NCBI RefSeq assembly: GCF_041296385.1
Contig: NC_091013.1
Location: 12,680,001-12,744,000, forward strand
Direction: 5' to 3'
Length of the DNA stretch: 64,000 nucleotides
DNA from: Aphelocoma coerulescens
Lineage: Eukaryota; Chordata; Aves; Passeriformes; Corvidae
How positions within the stretch are numbered: the first letter of the stretch is position 1; every line of letters starts with the position of its first letter. Shown here piece after piece: positions 44,681-58,100 of this stretch. The position numbers and the translations under genes are program-made. Below the pieces are notes generated by a model. The model was not told where the DNA came from and searched no databases. It was given only the letters and a program-made list of their open reading frames with translations.

Positions 44681-47667
44681 AGAAATCATAGTTTCCTATT
44701 TATAAAATGCAGAGGAGAATAGGAGCTATGGACTTTATACTAGATCACTCCCTGAAGTGTGATGGTTTAAAAGACTAATTGAACATATTTACCACAAACA
44801 CAGTTCTTTAAAAAAACCCAAAGATGCTGTTCTGTGCGTATAAATGTGAGGTTTCTCCAAATTCATGCTGATTCTTAAAAGTAGAGTTCAGGCAAAATCA
44901 TTTTTTTTTTCCCAAAATCCTAGAGCATTGAAAAACTGAAATTAGGATTCAGCTTGTTTCCACTTTAATGGAAGATGCAAGTACATTTAATCAACATTTA
45001 AAAACTAAATTAAAAATGCAGACTGTCACCCATTTTTCCCAAGAGGCAATTTCATTTGTTTTAAGCACAAAACTTTCTGCTCCTGTATCTGTAGTCCACT
45101 AGCACAGTAGCAACTCCTTGGTGCAATAAATGTATTTTATAAATCTTTAGGAAAGGCTCAACTGATAAAAACCAGTGACATTTGTCAGGTTACATTTTGA
45201 AGTTTTTCATTTGACTTTCTCTCGGATAAGATCCCCCACACCAATTACCTCTCTCAGTCACTAATGTGACTTCCTCTGCTGTACCCTGAAAGTTTGTCTC
45301 CCCATCTTCTACACATCCTGTTACACCTAAAATGTCTGTATTTTTCTGGTATCATTGTTCCTCAAGATCTCTTAGTAGTGCACCTGGTAGATAAACTCTG
45401 TTTTGTGAAAACCATTTAACTCACAGAGAACCTGACTCAATATGATTATTATCACATTTCCCTATTACTTGTTTGATGGCATCAGCCTTTTTATTGCTAG
45501 TATCCCCATTGCTTTCATTTGAAGAATGTTCATATACAAACCCTGAAGCTTCTCCACTGTCTGCATCTCCAGTTGTGCTCTCTGTTGTCACCCTCACTGC
45601 TAATATTCAACTTAATTTCCTACTTTTCTTAATACATTCTCACTCTCAATCCTTCCAGCTCAGCTCCTCTTGAAAATCAGCTCTCTATGGCTCCTCTCTC
45701 AGTGTATCTCCTCAAATCTCCCAAACCCATGCTTCTTCTTTCTTTCAAAGCTTTCTTTCGAAGCCACACCTCTACTTTCATCTCCTCCTACACTCCTTAG
45801 CTCTGGCAAATCCATTCTCTTCACCCCCTTTCATGTATATTCCTTACTTTGTGCCACTTAATTTTTTTTGGAACAAGCTCAATTATTTATCAAGTTCTCT
45901 CCCTCTCCTTCATCTATGGTATAAAAAAATCACCATTACTAGACATACAAGCCATTTGGGTGTGTATGAGGGCATAAAATCATGGGCATCTCTCATCTTA
46001 CTCATACTATGCAGTTGATGTTTGGGAAAGTATCTGGCTGATGTGATCTTCAAGAGGGTAAATCACAAAGTCCTGCTTCAATAAATCTTGATCCTTAGAA
46101 TAAAACCATATCTAAGAAGTAATCAGTACTACCTGTAAGCCTAAGGGAAATGTATGGAGTCCCTCATATTCCCTGCAACATTTAAAACCATATACATTTA
46201 AAATTTACTTTTATATACAATCCTTTAACAGAACTGAGAATTGTACCCACTCATATCTGTAAAAATGAACTAATCTAATGAATCTAATTCTCCCCAGAAA
46301 CTTACTTTTAGATAAAAGAGTTAAAAAATGCTTTTGGTTTACCAAACTCATTGAACACATGATACTTGCTAGATTTCTTTAGCTTTCTGCAAGCATCATT
46401 TATGTGCTGTGTGATAATAACAAAAGTTGTCCTAAGGGCTTAGTTCAGATCTCAGGGTGTTGATTGCCATTCAAACTAAAAGAAATCTATAAGTATTTAC
46501 ATAATATTCCCCATATTTGAAGTAATTTCTGAGTAATAATCAAGTGGCTTTTCATCAATATTTTAAAAACCCTTCTGTTCCCAAATTTGGTAATACTAAA
46601 TACTTAACTAAGGTCAGTGGAATACTAAATTAAGAATAATGTCCAAACACCTAATAAGTTTCGTCAGGGGAGGTAGGAATTATGTGAGAAAAAGAGTTCA
46701 CTTAAAGTAGAATTACTCTGATTTAAGTCAGTCTTATAAAGAATCTGGGGAAAACTTCAGTAGCCTTCTTCAAGTAAAGATTTAATTGAGCTTTCCAGAT
46801 CTATTAGATATAACAAGACATTACTGGTGTAGTACGAATATTTAACTCAAGTCACCCACTGGGATGTGTGGGCATGCGTTTTAATTTGATCATTAATCCT
46901 AATTGCACAAGCCACTAGCTATAAAGGTAAAATAAGTAGGAGAGGAGAAAAGGACACATTTTGGGGTGGGTTAGGGATAGAGAGTTGCATTATAAAAGTA
47001 AAATTGGAGCATTAATAAATGTCTCAAGAGAGAAAATGAAAAATGTTTTCTAAGTCTTGAGTGATGTCCCAAGCACTGTGAATGAAAGCAAATAAAGGTC
47101 ATTCCAAACGACTGATCTTTTTTTTCAGCTTCTTAAGAATTTATTTCAGCTCTAGTTGTGTATTATCAATGGTCCAGTGAAAGACGCTGTAACATTTCCT
47201 CTTAGTATTTGGAGGCAATGAGTCTAGTTCTAATTCCTTACCAGTTCTGCAGCAGAACAATTTCTCTCTTTGTCTCTGACCTAAATAACAATGGTGCAAC
47301 TACTGAATGGCACTTTACAGTATTTGAAAGTAAGTAATGATCAAAAAAAGTGAGCTTAGAGTAAAAATAGGAGGAGGAGTTGAAAAATAGCCACATCTGT
47401 AACAAATTGGTTCTATTTGGACAATGCATAGTAATACTTCCAGGATTGTCTTTTTCATTTGTGTAGTATATTGTCAGTGTAGAAGACTTAGAATATTTAT
47501 GCCCTCAAGCACCAGAAAAAAACTGTTACATTTTCTGTAAAATTGCTTAGTTGAGGTCACTAAGAATAAATATACCCTGCATATTTTCCACTGAAAATTA
47601 TAATTAATTTACTGCAGTTATTAACACATACTTATGAAAAAATACTGCAGTTTATTATACTCATTTT
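44681..47667. other. AT-rich non-coding host DNA
   Basis: Nothing identifiable. Frames at 45473-46018 are short and pyrimidine-driven. Confidence 0.5.
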
Positions 47668-47935
47668 GGCGGTGACAGAGTTAACTTTCTTCACAGCAGC
47701 TTGTATGTTGATAGGTTTGGGACCTGTGATGAAAAGAGCGTTGGTTATAGAGGGGAATGTTAACTGTTGCTGAGAAATACTTACACAGAACCAAGGCCTT
47801 TTCTATTTCTTATGCTGCCCAGACAGAGAATTTGGGAAGGGGAACAGCTGGGACAGCTGGCTCCAATTGACCAAAAGGATGTCCCAGACCATATGGCCTC
47901 ATGATCAGCATATAGAGTTGGGGAAGGAGAAGAGA
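47668..47935 (+). mobile_element. ERVL-type LTR, left part
   Basis: GGCGGTGACAGAGTTAACTT and TTCACAGCAGC mark the start of an LTR family that I recall as common in birds. It runs through ACTTACACAGAACCAAGGCC, GGGACAGCTGGCTCCAA and a TATA-like GCATATAGAG (47908-47917). It is cut at 47935 by the solo LTR that follows. The family assignment is from memory, and the start is approximate. Confidence 0.6.
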
Positions 47936-48382
47936 TGTTGGAAAAGTCCGAGGACTCTGGCAGGGGGAGAAATTGCAGAACAGCCAATATGGTTGATGAA
48001 AGCAAGCTCCGTTTATTAGCAATCCAGAGGCACTTATATAGTATACCAGCTTGTTAACTCTTAAGTGGCTTAAACCTATCAGAGTGCATTTCTGCTTCTA
48101 CATAATTAGACTACATTGGCAAGCTTCTACTAGTTATGTTATGATTAAAGAATTCAGAGTTCACCCTCCCTTCTCCTGGTCAGTACATCTTATCTGCACA
48201 GCTGCACCTCTTCAAAACTCTCTTTTTGTTCTCAGGCCTGTTTCTCACACAAGGTGCTTTCTCATGCAGGCAATTTCTCACACTAGCTTTTGCTTGCAGG
48301 CCTTTTGCTTGTACAGTTCCTTTATTGATCCCATAATTCTATCAATGATCCATGCCCCTGATCCTCTAATCATTTTGCAACA
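47936..48382 (-). mobile_element. Solo LTR related to the ERV at 11985-19265
   Basis: The minus strand starts TGTTGCAAAATG and ends TTTTCCAACA, 447 bp long against 443. Shared with the young ERV LTR are GGGATCAATAAAGG near the start, GCCAATGTAG, AACAAGCTGGTATACTAT, the TATA-plus-AAGTGCCT stretch, GCTAATAAA, and CAACCATATTGGCTG followed by a CTCCCCCTGCC U5. The middle of U3 has diverged. It lies inside the ERVL-type LTR, so it is the younger of the two, but older than the full provirus. Flanks AAGAGA and GAGACA give at best a decayed duplication. Confidence 0.9.
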
Positions 48383-48657
48383 GAGACACACATTTGGAGT
48401 GATGAAATGTGCCTTCCCAAGTCACCATTATGCGCGATGGAGTCCTACTTTCCTGGGATGGCAGAGCATTTGCCTGCCCATGGGGAGAAGTGAATTAATT
48501 CCTTTTTTTTTTCTTACACTGGCAGTTTTTGCTTTACCTATACTATCTCAACCCTTGGGGCTTCTCACTTTTGCCCTTCCAATTCTGTCTCCCAGCTCAC
48601 CAGGGGGAAGTGAGCAAATGCCTGTGAGAGACTGAGCTACCTACTGAGGTTAAACCT
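48383..48657 (+). mobile_element. ERVL-type LTR, right part
   Basis: Resumes the interrupted LTR: TTTGGAGTGATG, CTTCCCAAGTCACC, GCGATGGAGTCCTACTTTCC, GCCTGCCCATGGGGAGAAG, then TTTTGCTTTACC, CTCAACCC, and an end near GGTTAAACC. The order is that of the family's R/U5 part. The 194-codon frame at 48051-48635 crosses the junction and is not a gene. Confidence 0.6.
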
Positions 48658-51600
48658 TAATAAATTGGAATTGTGACAATGAAACTTGGCTCTGCAAGAA
48701 TTTTTATTTTAAAATGAGATTTTCTTTGGTCTTCCAAATGTGAAATTTTGAATCAGACATTATCAAAATATTTGTTTTTAAAAAAAAATTTAAAATGTTA
48801 ATCCCAACTTTTAGCACATTGACAAATAATAGGCTAACATAGAAATCAAACACAGAAGCTCAAAGAAATTATGTGGCAGCCTCAGAGCCTGGTTGGATGG
48901 TGGGTGGTCAGTGCTCTAAGAAAACTGTGAACTGGATGCTTACTGACCCTTTCAAGGCTTTTTACATGTGGTTATTTTGATGTTCAGTCCAAGATTTTTC
49001 TCTTCTCCAGTGTATGAAAACTCAGTGGTTTGAAGACAGTCCATATAGAATCATCTGCACTGTGCCTCAATCTCACAAAAGCTGAATCTTCCTAAGTCAC
49101 TTTTAACTGCTTTCAACAGGAAAAGGGGCACAAGTACATGGCAGATGCTGATTTCAGTGGAGCCTGCCTGGGAGCTTCACCTTGTTTGTGCCATCACAGA
49201 CCTTAACTCCTGGGTAAGAATCCATATGCATGAAGCATGCTTGAAACTCAAGACACAAGTCTATGGGTGAAGGTCACCATTTTATAAAATTATTTGGTGG
49301 GGGGGGAGCAAATGAGGTTTTTTTTTTTTTTATTTGGGTCATAAGTGTAACACCTGGTTATTTGAAATTAACTACCCCATCTTTTGTGTGAATTGTTGAA
49401 GAGTCATTCTGGGATTGATCTGGAATTAAGAATGACCTCTATTATGAAAGAGGAAAATGAGAAAACTTTACAGTAATGGTGAAAGAAGAATCTCATATCA
49501 CCTTAGGTATGCCAGTGTTCACACTGGATAAAGAAATAGGCAGTTTGCTCATGATTTCAGTGCAATTCACATTCAGCTTATCACCCACTCATCTTAAAAA
49601 CATTAAGAATTGAAAGTCTCTGGCAACAGGATGGAAAATTGCACTAACCTCAGAGACCGAGTTTTGCAACTCTGAGGAAGATAAGGAAATTCAGATAGCT
49701 CCAACTCTACTTCTGTAGGGATCCATATTCATACGAGTATATTCACCATGATTTAGGTATCAGCCCTTGTCTCTCAATCTGTGACTGCTCAGCATCATCT
49801 ACTTTAAGGCAAAGATGGTAAATTAAGACCTTTCCATTGCCAATCATGATCCTCTTTACTTCCTGTATGTCCAGCATTTTGTAGTTAAACTTGTATGGAA
49901 ATTCACATTCCTTGGCACCCATTAACTGTTCAGCTGTTAAAATAATAATAACAATTTTAAAAAATTATCACCTCTTTCCTCAAGAGACTTTTGGTTTACA
50001 AAATTTAGTTTTTTCATTAGCATTTATAAAAGCATAACCTTACACAAGTGCTACAAGAGTAAGATAATTTCAGGGTACAAAAAGTAGGTCAATTAAAATA
50101 CACTAATTTATGCCTGCATTGCTATTGTTTCAGTCACTGAAAGCTATTTTACCCAACAGATGGGCAAATGTCTGCAGGTCATAAACCTAATGGCATTCTA
50201 GTAAAATTCAACATAAGGTTCTTATTTCTTGAAGCATAAAGCAACTTGACACAAACAAAAATACACAGCAAAAATCCCTGTTATTTCACAGTTTCATATT
50301 CCACACCAAAAAGTACAACTCAAGACCTTAGGATTTGCTTTCTTACAGGATCAAATCAATATCTTATTAAATACTTCTGTCTCAGTGTTTGTCTCCACTC
50401 TTCCTTTCTTTCCTTCATTTGATTTTTACACACTTATTAAATAAAATGGAGGCTAATTCAGAGTTTGAAGGAAAGGCTGGCTTTCCAGCTGAAAAAAATT
50501 GGTTGACACTTAGTAAATTCAGGTTGGATCTATTACAGATACAGGAAATCTTACAGGGCTTTAGAAATGAAGTCTCAGGAGCAAACATACATGTAACTAA
50601 AAGTTTTCTGGACACTTGTGTTCACTTTTTGTTTGATTTTGTCATGATTCGAATCTCAGGCAGTGAATTTTCCAAGTCCACACTGAGCATCTTCCTTCTC
50701 AAGTGGTCAATCAACCTTTCAGGAAACAATCTGTTTTGTCATGGCAAACCTTCAGATAATGTATTTCTGCCAGCATTTTGCAAATTAAATAAGTTTGATA
50801 TGAGAGTCTGGAAAATGCTGAAAAATTATATAGCTCTGTACACATTAGATTTATTTTCTTATACTCCTTTTTTCCCCCGAAGGTAGTGGGGAGGATTGTT
50901 TTTTGCCTGTATGATTTGAAAAAGAATATTAAAAAATGTTGTATGTGGAGGATAGTACCATTATATTTGGAGGATATTATATAAAAGAATATTTGGGAAA
51001 TATTTAGGTAAAAAAAAATTAAAATACTCTTTATGGTCTTGCATTAAAGAAGCTAAAGGAAACATTTCTTTTAATTAGTCACCTTAATGTCTCTTTTAGA
51101 GCATAAAATATATTTTGTGCCTCTGTATTTCTCTACTTAGGCTGAATTCTTTCTTTTTCCCCTCAGAAACCTGTGAATTCGTCAAGTGCAGCTTTCCTGG
51201 AGTTGTAGCAAAGATTATAAGATTTGGAAATGAAAGAAAGATTCCTTCATCTCCACTTGAAAAAAACAAATAGTCTCTCAGGGACAGTAACAGGACAAAC
51301 TGGAAAAAATAACATGTGCTAGCCTGAACATGGCTGGGGAACAGAGAAAATGGGATCTTTTTTATGAGAAAAAACTGTCTAAGAGGAGCTGAGTTACAGA
51401 AGCCAGAAAAATGCTTCAAATGAGAGCCAGAGACCTCATTCTGGTGTGTCACATGCTGACAGCCTTTGTGAGATGTTTGCTAGTATGGAGTCACATACTG
51501 ACAGACTGTGAACACGGTTGTGGATCCTGGATGCTGTCCTGTGTATTGTATAGTTCCATATGTGGGTACTTGAGATCTGAAAGCTTCCCAGTCTATCTCT

Positions 51601-51969
51601 GCATTAGCCTTCTGCAAGACAATAAAATTCTTCTTTGGTGGCATCAGAAACTATTATATTGGTTAGTATTATGTGGCTAGTATTGGGGTGCTTTGTCTCT
51701 TGGGAAGTGAGATATATGAGTTAATGTATTTCTGATTCATGCAAGGATCTCCTGCTTTCCTGCAGATACAGATATATTCCAGTCCTTGTACTTTTACCAG
51801 AGAGATCAAAGGGAATGCTGACCAGTTACAGTCTTCCTATATCAACTGTGCTTATCAAAGCTATGTTTTAAAGTGGGATGTAATAAGGCTGATTTTATCA
51901 AACCCATGGCAAAGTAATATGTCATCATTGAGGGCAAAATCTGGCCTCAGAAGTGCACTTTATATTCAC
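48658..51969. other. Non-coding host DNA
   Basis: AT-rich. The longest frame (50389-50886, 165 codons, plus) starts with a hydrophobic stretch but has no domain I recognise and no supporting context. I rate it as probable chance. A T-run lies at about 49319-49331. Confidence 0.5.
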
Positions 51970-53165
51970 ACATTCACAGATCACAGAATGATGAAAGTAG
52001 GAGGGGACTGCTAGCAAGGTCATCTGGTCCAACCTCCCCGCTCAAGAAGGGCTATCACAGAGCACATGGCACAGGATTGTGTCCACATGTTTCTTAAATA
52101 TCTCCAGTGAGGGAGACTCTGCAACCTCTCTGGGCAACCTGTTCCTGTGCTCCATCACCTGCACAGCAAAGAAATTCTTCCTCATGTTCAGGCATAACTT
52201 CCCCTTTTCTAGTTTCTGCCTGTTGTCCTGTTCCTCAGCACCACCAAGAACTGCCTGGATCCATCCTCTTGCCACCCTCCCTTCAAATACTGAGAGATAC
52301 TCATTAGGTCCCCTCTCAGTTCTCTCTTCTTGAGACTGAACAGGCCCAACTCCCTCAGCCTTTCCTTGTATGAGAGGTGCTCCAGTCCCTTCATCATCCC
52401 TGTTGCCCTCCACTGGACCTGCTCCAGGAACTCTCTGTCTGTCTTGTCCTGAAGAGCCCAGAACTGAACATAGCACTCCAGATGCACTCATCTCACCAGG
52501 GCTGAGTGGAGGGGCAGGATCCCCTCCCTGACCTGCTGGCAATGCTGTTCCTAATGCACCCCAGGATTCATTGGTGTTCCTGGCCCCCAGGGCACTGCTG
52601 GCTCGTGGACAGCTCGTTGTCCACCAGGAGCCCCAGGTCCCTCTCCTCAGAGCTGCTTTCCAGCAGGTCGGCCCCCAGCCTGTGCTGGTGCCTGGGGTTG
52701 TTCTTGCCCAGGTGCAGGACCCTGCATTTGCCCTGGCTGAGTTTCAGAGCGTTCCTCTGCCCATCTCTCCAGCCTGTCAAGGCCCTTCTGAAGGGCTGCA
52801 CAGCTCTCGGGGGTATCAGCCACTCCTCCCAGCTTTGTGCCATCAGTGAACTCACTGAGGAGGCCTCTGCCCCTTCCTCCAAGTCATTGATGAATAAGTT
52901 AAACAATACTGGGCCCAGTATTGAACCTTGAGGGACACCTCTAGTGACAGGCCTCCAACTAGACCCTGTGCTACTGATTATGATCCTCTGGGATCTGCCA
53001 GTCAGCCAGTTCTCAATCCACCTCTCTGTCCACTCATCCAGTCTGCAGTTCCTGAACTTGTACACTGGAGGATATCACAGGAGAAAGTGTCAGAAGCTTT
53101 GCTGAAGTCCTGGTAGACAGCATCCATGGCTCTCCCCTCATCTATCCAGCCAGTTAACTTCACTG
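51970..53165 (-). mobile_element. CR1 LINE, 1.2-kb 5'-truncated copy
   Basis: The longest LINE piece in the window. On the minus strand the order is reverse transcriptase (53065-52568) with TRGVPQGSILGPVLFNLFIND, then the region where FADDTK is expected, reading FTDGTK at 52850-52833 in another frame. Next come GKCRVLHLGKNNP and LGADLLESSSEERDLG, followed by the C-terminal part (52487-52209) with RATGMMKGLEHLSYKERLRELGLFSL. The 3' UTR ends near 51970 with TCTGTGA-type terminal repeats. The changed catalytic motif and frame breaks show it is inactive. Confidence 0.93.
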
Positions 53166-55066
53166 GACACCACCTCACTGGATACTCCTTTGACCCCAGC
53201 TTCCTTACATAGCCTTAGAGCATTTTTGGAAATCGGGTCTCACCCATAAATTAATATCTGCAGAAGTCCCAGTTACTGGAAACTCCAGAGTCATCATGCA
53301 GCCTCACACACATTCTCCTGAGAGGGGCTGTAAACACATGCTGGGTCTGAATACTGTGTCTTTTGGGTACCTTATACTAACATTTTTATGCAGTCTTACA
53401 ATTTCAATTATAATTTCCAAAAAATAACATAAATATGTGAATTCTGCATGTTTAGTGTTATTTTTTTCCCTCAAAACAACATCTGGTCTCAATGCATTAA
53501 GTATTTTATTAAAATTAAAATTAGAAGTTAAAATTACACCTTCAGGAAACTTGTTATCCAAGAAAATTATGCCAGTGTAATAATGAGAATGTAATTATGA
53601 TTTCATTTATAAGAAGTGGTGTTCAATTATTGCTTCTATTAAGACCAAATTGTTAACAGCAGTCAGTGCTGAGATTGTGAGCATAGATTACATTTTTCAG
53701 TTGTTGAAGTAAGATGTGGTCTCTGCACTGAACATACTCATCTGATTCAGACAGATATATTCCACAGATCCAGTTATTTCCTTTTTGCTTCCCCAACTGC
53801 TGTTAGTTAACAACAGTGCTTAATTAATCAAATTTTGCTTACTTGACTCATTCCAGATTTTCACACACACAGAGCCTGTAGGATTGCAGGGAGAGGAAGA
53901 GAGACTAGGAGCAGAGAAACTGAAAAATAAACAGATGAGTAACATGGGAAAAAAACTAAATACTGGTGAAATGGCATTGAAAAACACCCTCTGATAAGGA
54001 CGAAGAATGCATCAAAACTGAATGCAAAAGTTTTTACTTTCTTAAAGGCAAAAGTGAAGAAATGCCATAGAGGGTAACCTAAAAGGTTACCAAAAGGAAA
54101 TCACAACACAGCAGGACATGTCAATTAATATGACATGAGCAAACTGGGGAACATTAGTTATACTTCTCTAAGGCCTTAATGTTTTCTTGTTCAAACTCCT
54201 TTGGTTTCACTTGAAAACCAGCTGGACTTGATGTTTTTTACTTAAGAAGTCAGAGGCTATTTTTTAATATGTTGGTTGTTCAGATTCCTCAAGGCCAGCT
54301 GAAGAGAGCCAAGGTAGAAAAGCAAGTCAGGAAGGAAGAGCTATACATGGCTCTGAGCTTCAAATATTATAGCTGGGGCTTTTTTCTTTTATTTTATCCT
54401 TTATCTTTTTTTTTTACAGTGAAACATTTCTGAAGTTGAAAGCACTGAGTCTGCACAATCCACACACAACTAGAAGTCTTGTGAAATATTTAACACAAAT
54501 GTAAGACTGACATGTGATCAGAGAATTGGGAAAATCATAGAAACTGGCTGCATTAGGGTACCTTTTTTCCCAAGATAGGTGAGAAAAGTTATGAAAGACA
54601 TGTCTTGCACATTCACGTATCAGCAAGTCATCACGTGTAAGAAAGAAAAGGCTACCTTGAAGAAAAACAAATAAATCCCATATATAAATGCCTCCTTTGG
54701 AAAAGTAAATTGAAAAAGGTCATCAGTTAAACTAAAGTATCAGATAACAGGAGATTCTCATAGGCAGTGTGGAAGCTTTTCCTGACAAGAGGGTACTGAA
54801 CATTAATACATCTCTAAAAAAATTTCATAAGATGTATAAAGTAAACTGAAGAATAAGAATGACACTGAATCAAAATGACTCTCAAGGTCTGGTGAGATAA
54901 AATTAAAGTGGAGTGGAACACATATTACTCCAGCATGGAACAATATTAATCAAAGAGAGACTCTCTAAGCTGAAGACCATTAAAGATTCTGGACTGCCTC
55001 TACTGCAGAATACTCACCACTTTAGGCAGAGCACACTGTTTGTTATGGAAAAAACATGATGTGATT
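53166..55066. other. Non-coding host DNA
   Basis: AT-rich sequence with no identifiable gene or repeat. Confidence 0.5.
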
Positions 55067-55153
55067 TTGGGGGTTGTTCCATGCAGTGTCAGGACTTGGA
55101 CTTGATTATCCTTGTGGGTTCCTTCCAACTCAGGATATTCTATGATTCTATAG
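55067..55153 (+). mobile_element. CR1 LINE 3'-end fragment
   Basis: AGGACTTGGACTTGATTATC, then CTTGTGGGTTCCTTCCAACT and CAGGATATTCTATGATTCTA in plus orientation form the canonical CR1 3' UTR and terminal repeat. It is the only short CR1 scrap in this list that lies on the plus strand. Confidence 0.85.
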
Positions 55154-58100
55154 CTAAAATGTTTACAAGAGTGTACAACCAGCCATTAAAAGGTAAAATC
55201 AAAGTCAATCAAGTAGAATATCAATTCCGGGTGATATAAATCACTGTGCAGTTCCTAAGATTTAAAGTAATGGGCTTGTGAAAAGACATAAATAGAATTA
55301 TACTGACAGAGCTATTATAAATAATGATATAACAAATGCTCTCAAACAAAAAAAATGGTCCTAGAGATAAAAACTTCTTGAGTGAGGCCTTCTATACCAT
55401 CTTTAATGCACTAGTCTAGTCCTTGCTGCAAATATACATCAAGCAAAATATATGAAAAAGTCACAACCATTTCCATATAAAGGAATTTTTACCCTTTTCC
55501 AAAGGTTTAGAGTCTCAACAGGCTTTTGCCATGGCAGAACATCAAAGACTTTTTATTCTTCAGAACTGATCCTCTACTGAAACTAATGGTAAGGCTGATG
55601 TTCCAGTTCCTTTGAAGATGATGTGACTTTTACAGTTGATTTCAAAGGCCAAATTTTAGCTAGGTAGTAATTGAGTGAATGGCGTTTTCCCCCTTATAAA
55701 CACCTTAAAGCCAGCTGATTTCTAGCTATACCACTACCTATTTGGCTAGATAGTTGAGACTAGTGCAAGAAGGAAAAGCTCATATCTGACCTTTTCTGAT
55801 CTTTCTTGAAGAAAACATGATAAATCAGTGCTGACTTGTTGATAATTCCAGACAATTTCTACTACTATGCAATATATTACCAAAATATATTTTTCTATTA
55901 AAAAGGTATTCTTCTTTTAAATGTATTAGCAAACTTGAATTTCCTTCAGCCAAAAGGACATAATAAAGCAATAAGAGAAAGTCAAACGCCCTCCCTCTCC
56001 CTCCTATATACTGGCTTCTCAGAGAGGTTTCAGTAAAATAAAACCCATTTATTAACATGCTTCATTGATTCTTACTCATTTCTACTTTTAGTTACTTTTG
56101 ACTTCATTGTTGAGGGTAATGGGACCCTTCATGGACATGTGACCTAATCTGTACTGCTCAGCCTGGCTTGATCAGACATCCACAGTAACATTTGGTATCA
56201 TAAAATGCTCAGACTGATGAGGTAAACAAGGTTCAGTCTGACTTTTGAGCAAAATTTGATCAGTTTCTTTTATAGCAGGTGTCCTTTCTACTAATTTTTC
56301 CACCAAGTTTGACTCCTGCTGCCCTTGCTATCCATTCATGGCTGAGTGCATTAACTCCTGGTAAACATATGAAGAATAATTTTTCAAGGTGCTGCTCTAT
56401 CTCTCTACTCCTCTTTGCTTCCCCTTGCCTGTCTAATTCCTTTGCAGCCATCAGCATATAACCTCATCCAGCACAGAATTACCTGTCCTTACCTGCAGGC
56501 CTTGCCTGTCCAAGGTAGAGGGGGACAAGCTTGTTCAAGGGACAAGGGCTTGTTGAGTCCCTTTCATTCTAAGCAGAGAGTCTGCAGGTTTCCCAAGGCA
56601 GAGGGAAAGATACCACTGCAGAAATTACCCACCAAGTGTCAGCTGTTTGAGGGATTCCCCTAACTATGCACATGCAAGGATGTGCACTGATCAATAGGCA
56701 GAGTTGATCATCAGTATCTTTCACTGTTTTCTGAGGACTGAATCTAGAGGAAATACAGATATGCATTTAAGTTTTACCTGTTTCATGGCCCAAAATAAGG
56801 ACATCAGTCATCCCCAAGTCCTTATTTCCAGTTTCTCTACATCCATAGATCCTAAGAAATTTTAGAAGAAATGTCTTACCACTTGTTAGACAATAAAGCT
56901 CTCCTAAGATAATTTAAACAAAGAGGAACTGGGCAGAAGAAAATATTGACAGCAAATGTTAAGACAAATTGTTGTCATTAAGCAAATCAGTCTTGTCATC
57001 TCTCTACTGGCTAGTGCATATGTAGCAAATTATACTGTTCAAGTCTGTTTGCAGCTAATAATTTGAAGCACACTTGGAGAGTGCTCAGACAATGTGCAGG
57101 AGTAGACAGGTGGAAAAACATATCAGTGTTTTCAAAAAAAACAGATTTTTAGTCATGTAGAAACAGTGTGCATTCCTAACATGCAACTGGATTAATTTCC
57201 AGCACTGAATTCTCATCTTCATTGATTCTCTGGTTTAGATGTTATCTCAGTTTAAAACATTGCTCACATCTGTACATGTGAGTACTTTCAAGCCTTATTT
57301 AACTAGATGTTTATATATAGGGAGACATATAGTTTATTGATATTTATATTATTGTGTGTAAGGTTTAATTTTTTGTGGGCCTTCAAAGCAGTTACTCCAG
57401 CAATGGAGTTTTCTGAAGTCCCTGAAGTTAAATCTTGCACCAATTTATTTAAGCTGATTTTACTTAATAAAACTGTCAGAAATTAGCTAAGAGATCTGTG
57501 CCAATACATAAAGTAAGGGTCAGATTTCTATGAGCTGCTGAGTACCCACTGCCAAAAGCTTCATGCCCTTGAGTTGGAGAAAATCCAGAGTAATTCCACT
57601 GATTTAACTGTGTTACTCCAGATTCACAGCTTGGCAGCCCCTGTGTCTGGGGACACGGCACAGAGAGGCAACACCAGACATTCTGGGGTAAAGATCTCTC
57701 CCTTTTCTCATGACAGACAGTTTCCTATACAGCCTTGATCAGTGCACAGAAACTTGCTTGTGTAAATCAGTTTTTCTAAGGGAGACATTGTGGCTAAATG
57801 CAGTGAAGCTACGTTGTTAAAAACATTTGGCTCTGTGGCCTAAGGGCAATATTTGATTTGGTTGATAGCACTGGTATAATGAACTGATTTTAGTACCAGT
57901 AACTTACTGACAAAGATATTTTGAAATATTTTATGTAAATGCAATGCTACTTCAAATAAAAGAATATTTTTGCTACTTTGCCTTAATCAATAGGGCCTCA
58001 TGTTACTAAAGATATTGAGTTTGTTAAGAGGAGTAGGAAGTATCTTAAAATGATGAGAAAATATTCCCCTATGAGTAGCAAATAAGTGCAGTTGTACTGT

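Noticed and set aside
48051..48635. 194-codon plus frame
   Set aside because: It crosses the junction between two nested LTRs of opposite strand, so it cannot be an old gene.
50389..50886. 165-codon plus frame with hydrophobic start
   Set aside because: No recognisable domain, no splice or promoter context, and surrounding AT-rich unique DNA. Kept only as a note.
54360..54425. T-rich run as a retroposon tail
   Set aside because: No element body or duplication is found next to it.
57480..57680. Possible ancient conserved repeat
   Set aside because: The text vaguely resembles old archosaur repeats, but I could not fix a family or edges.
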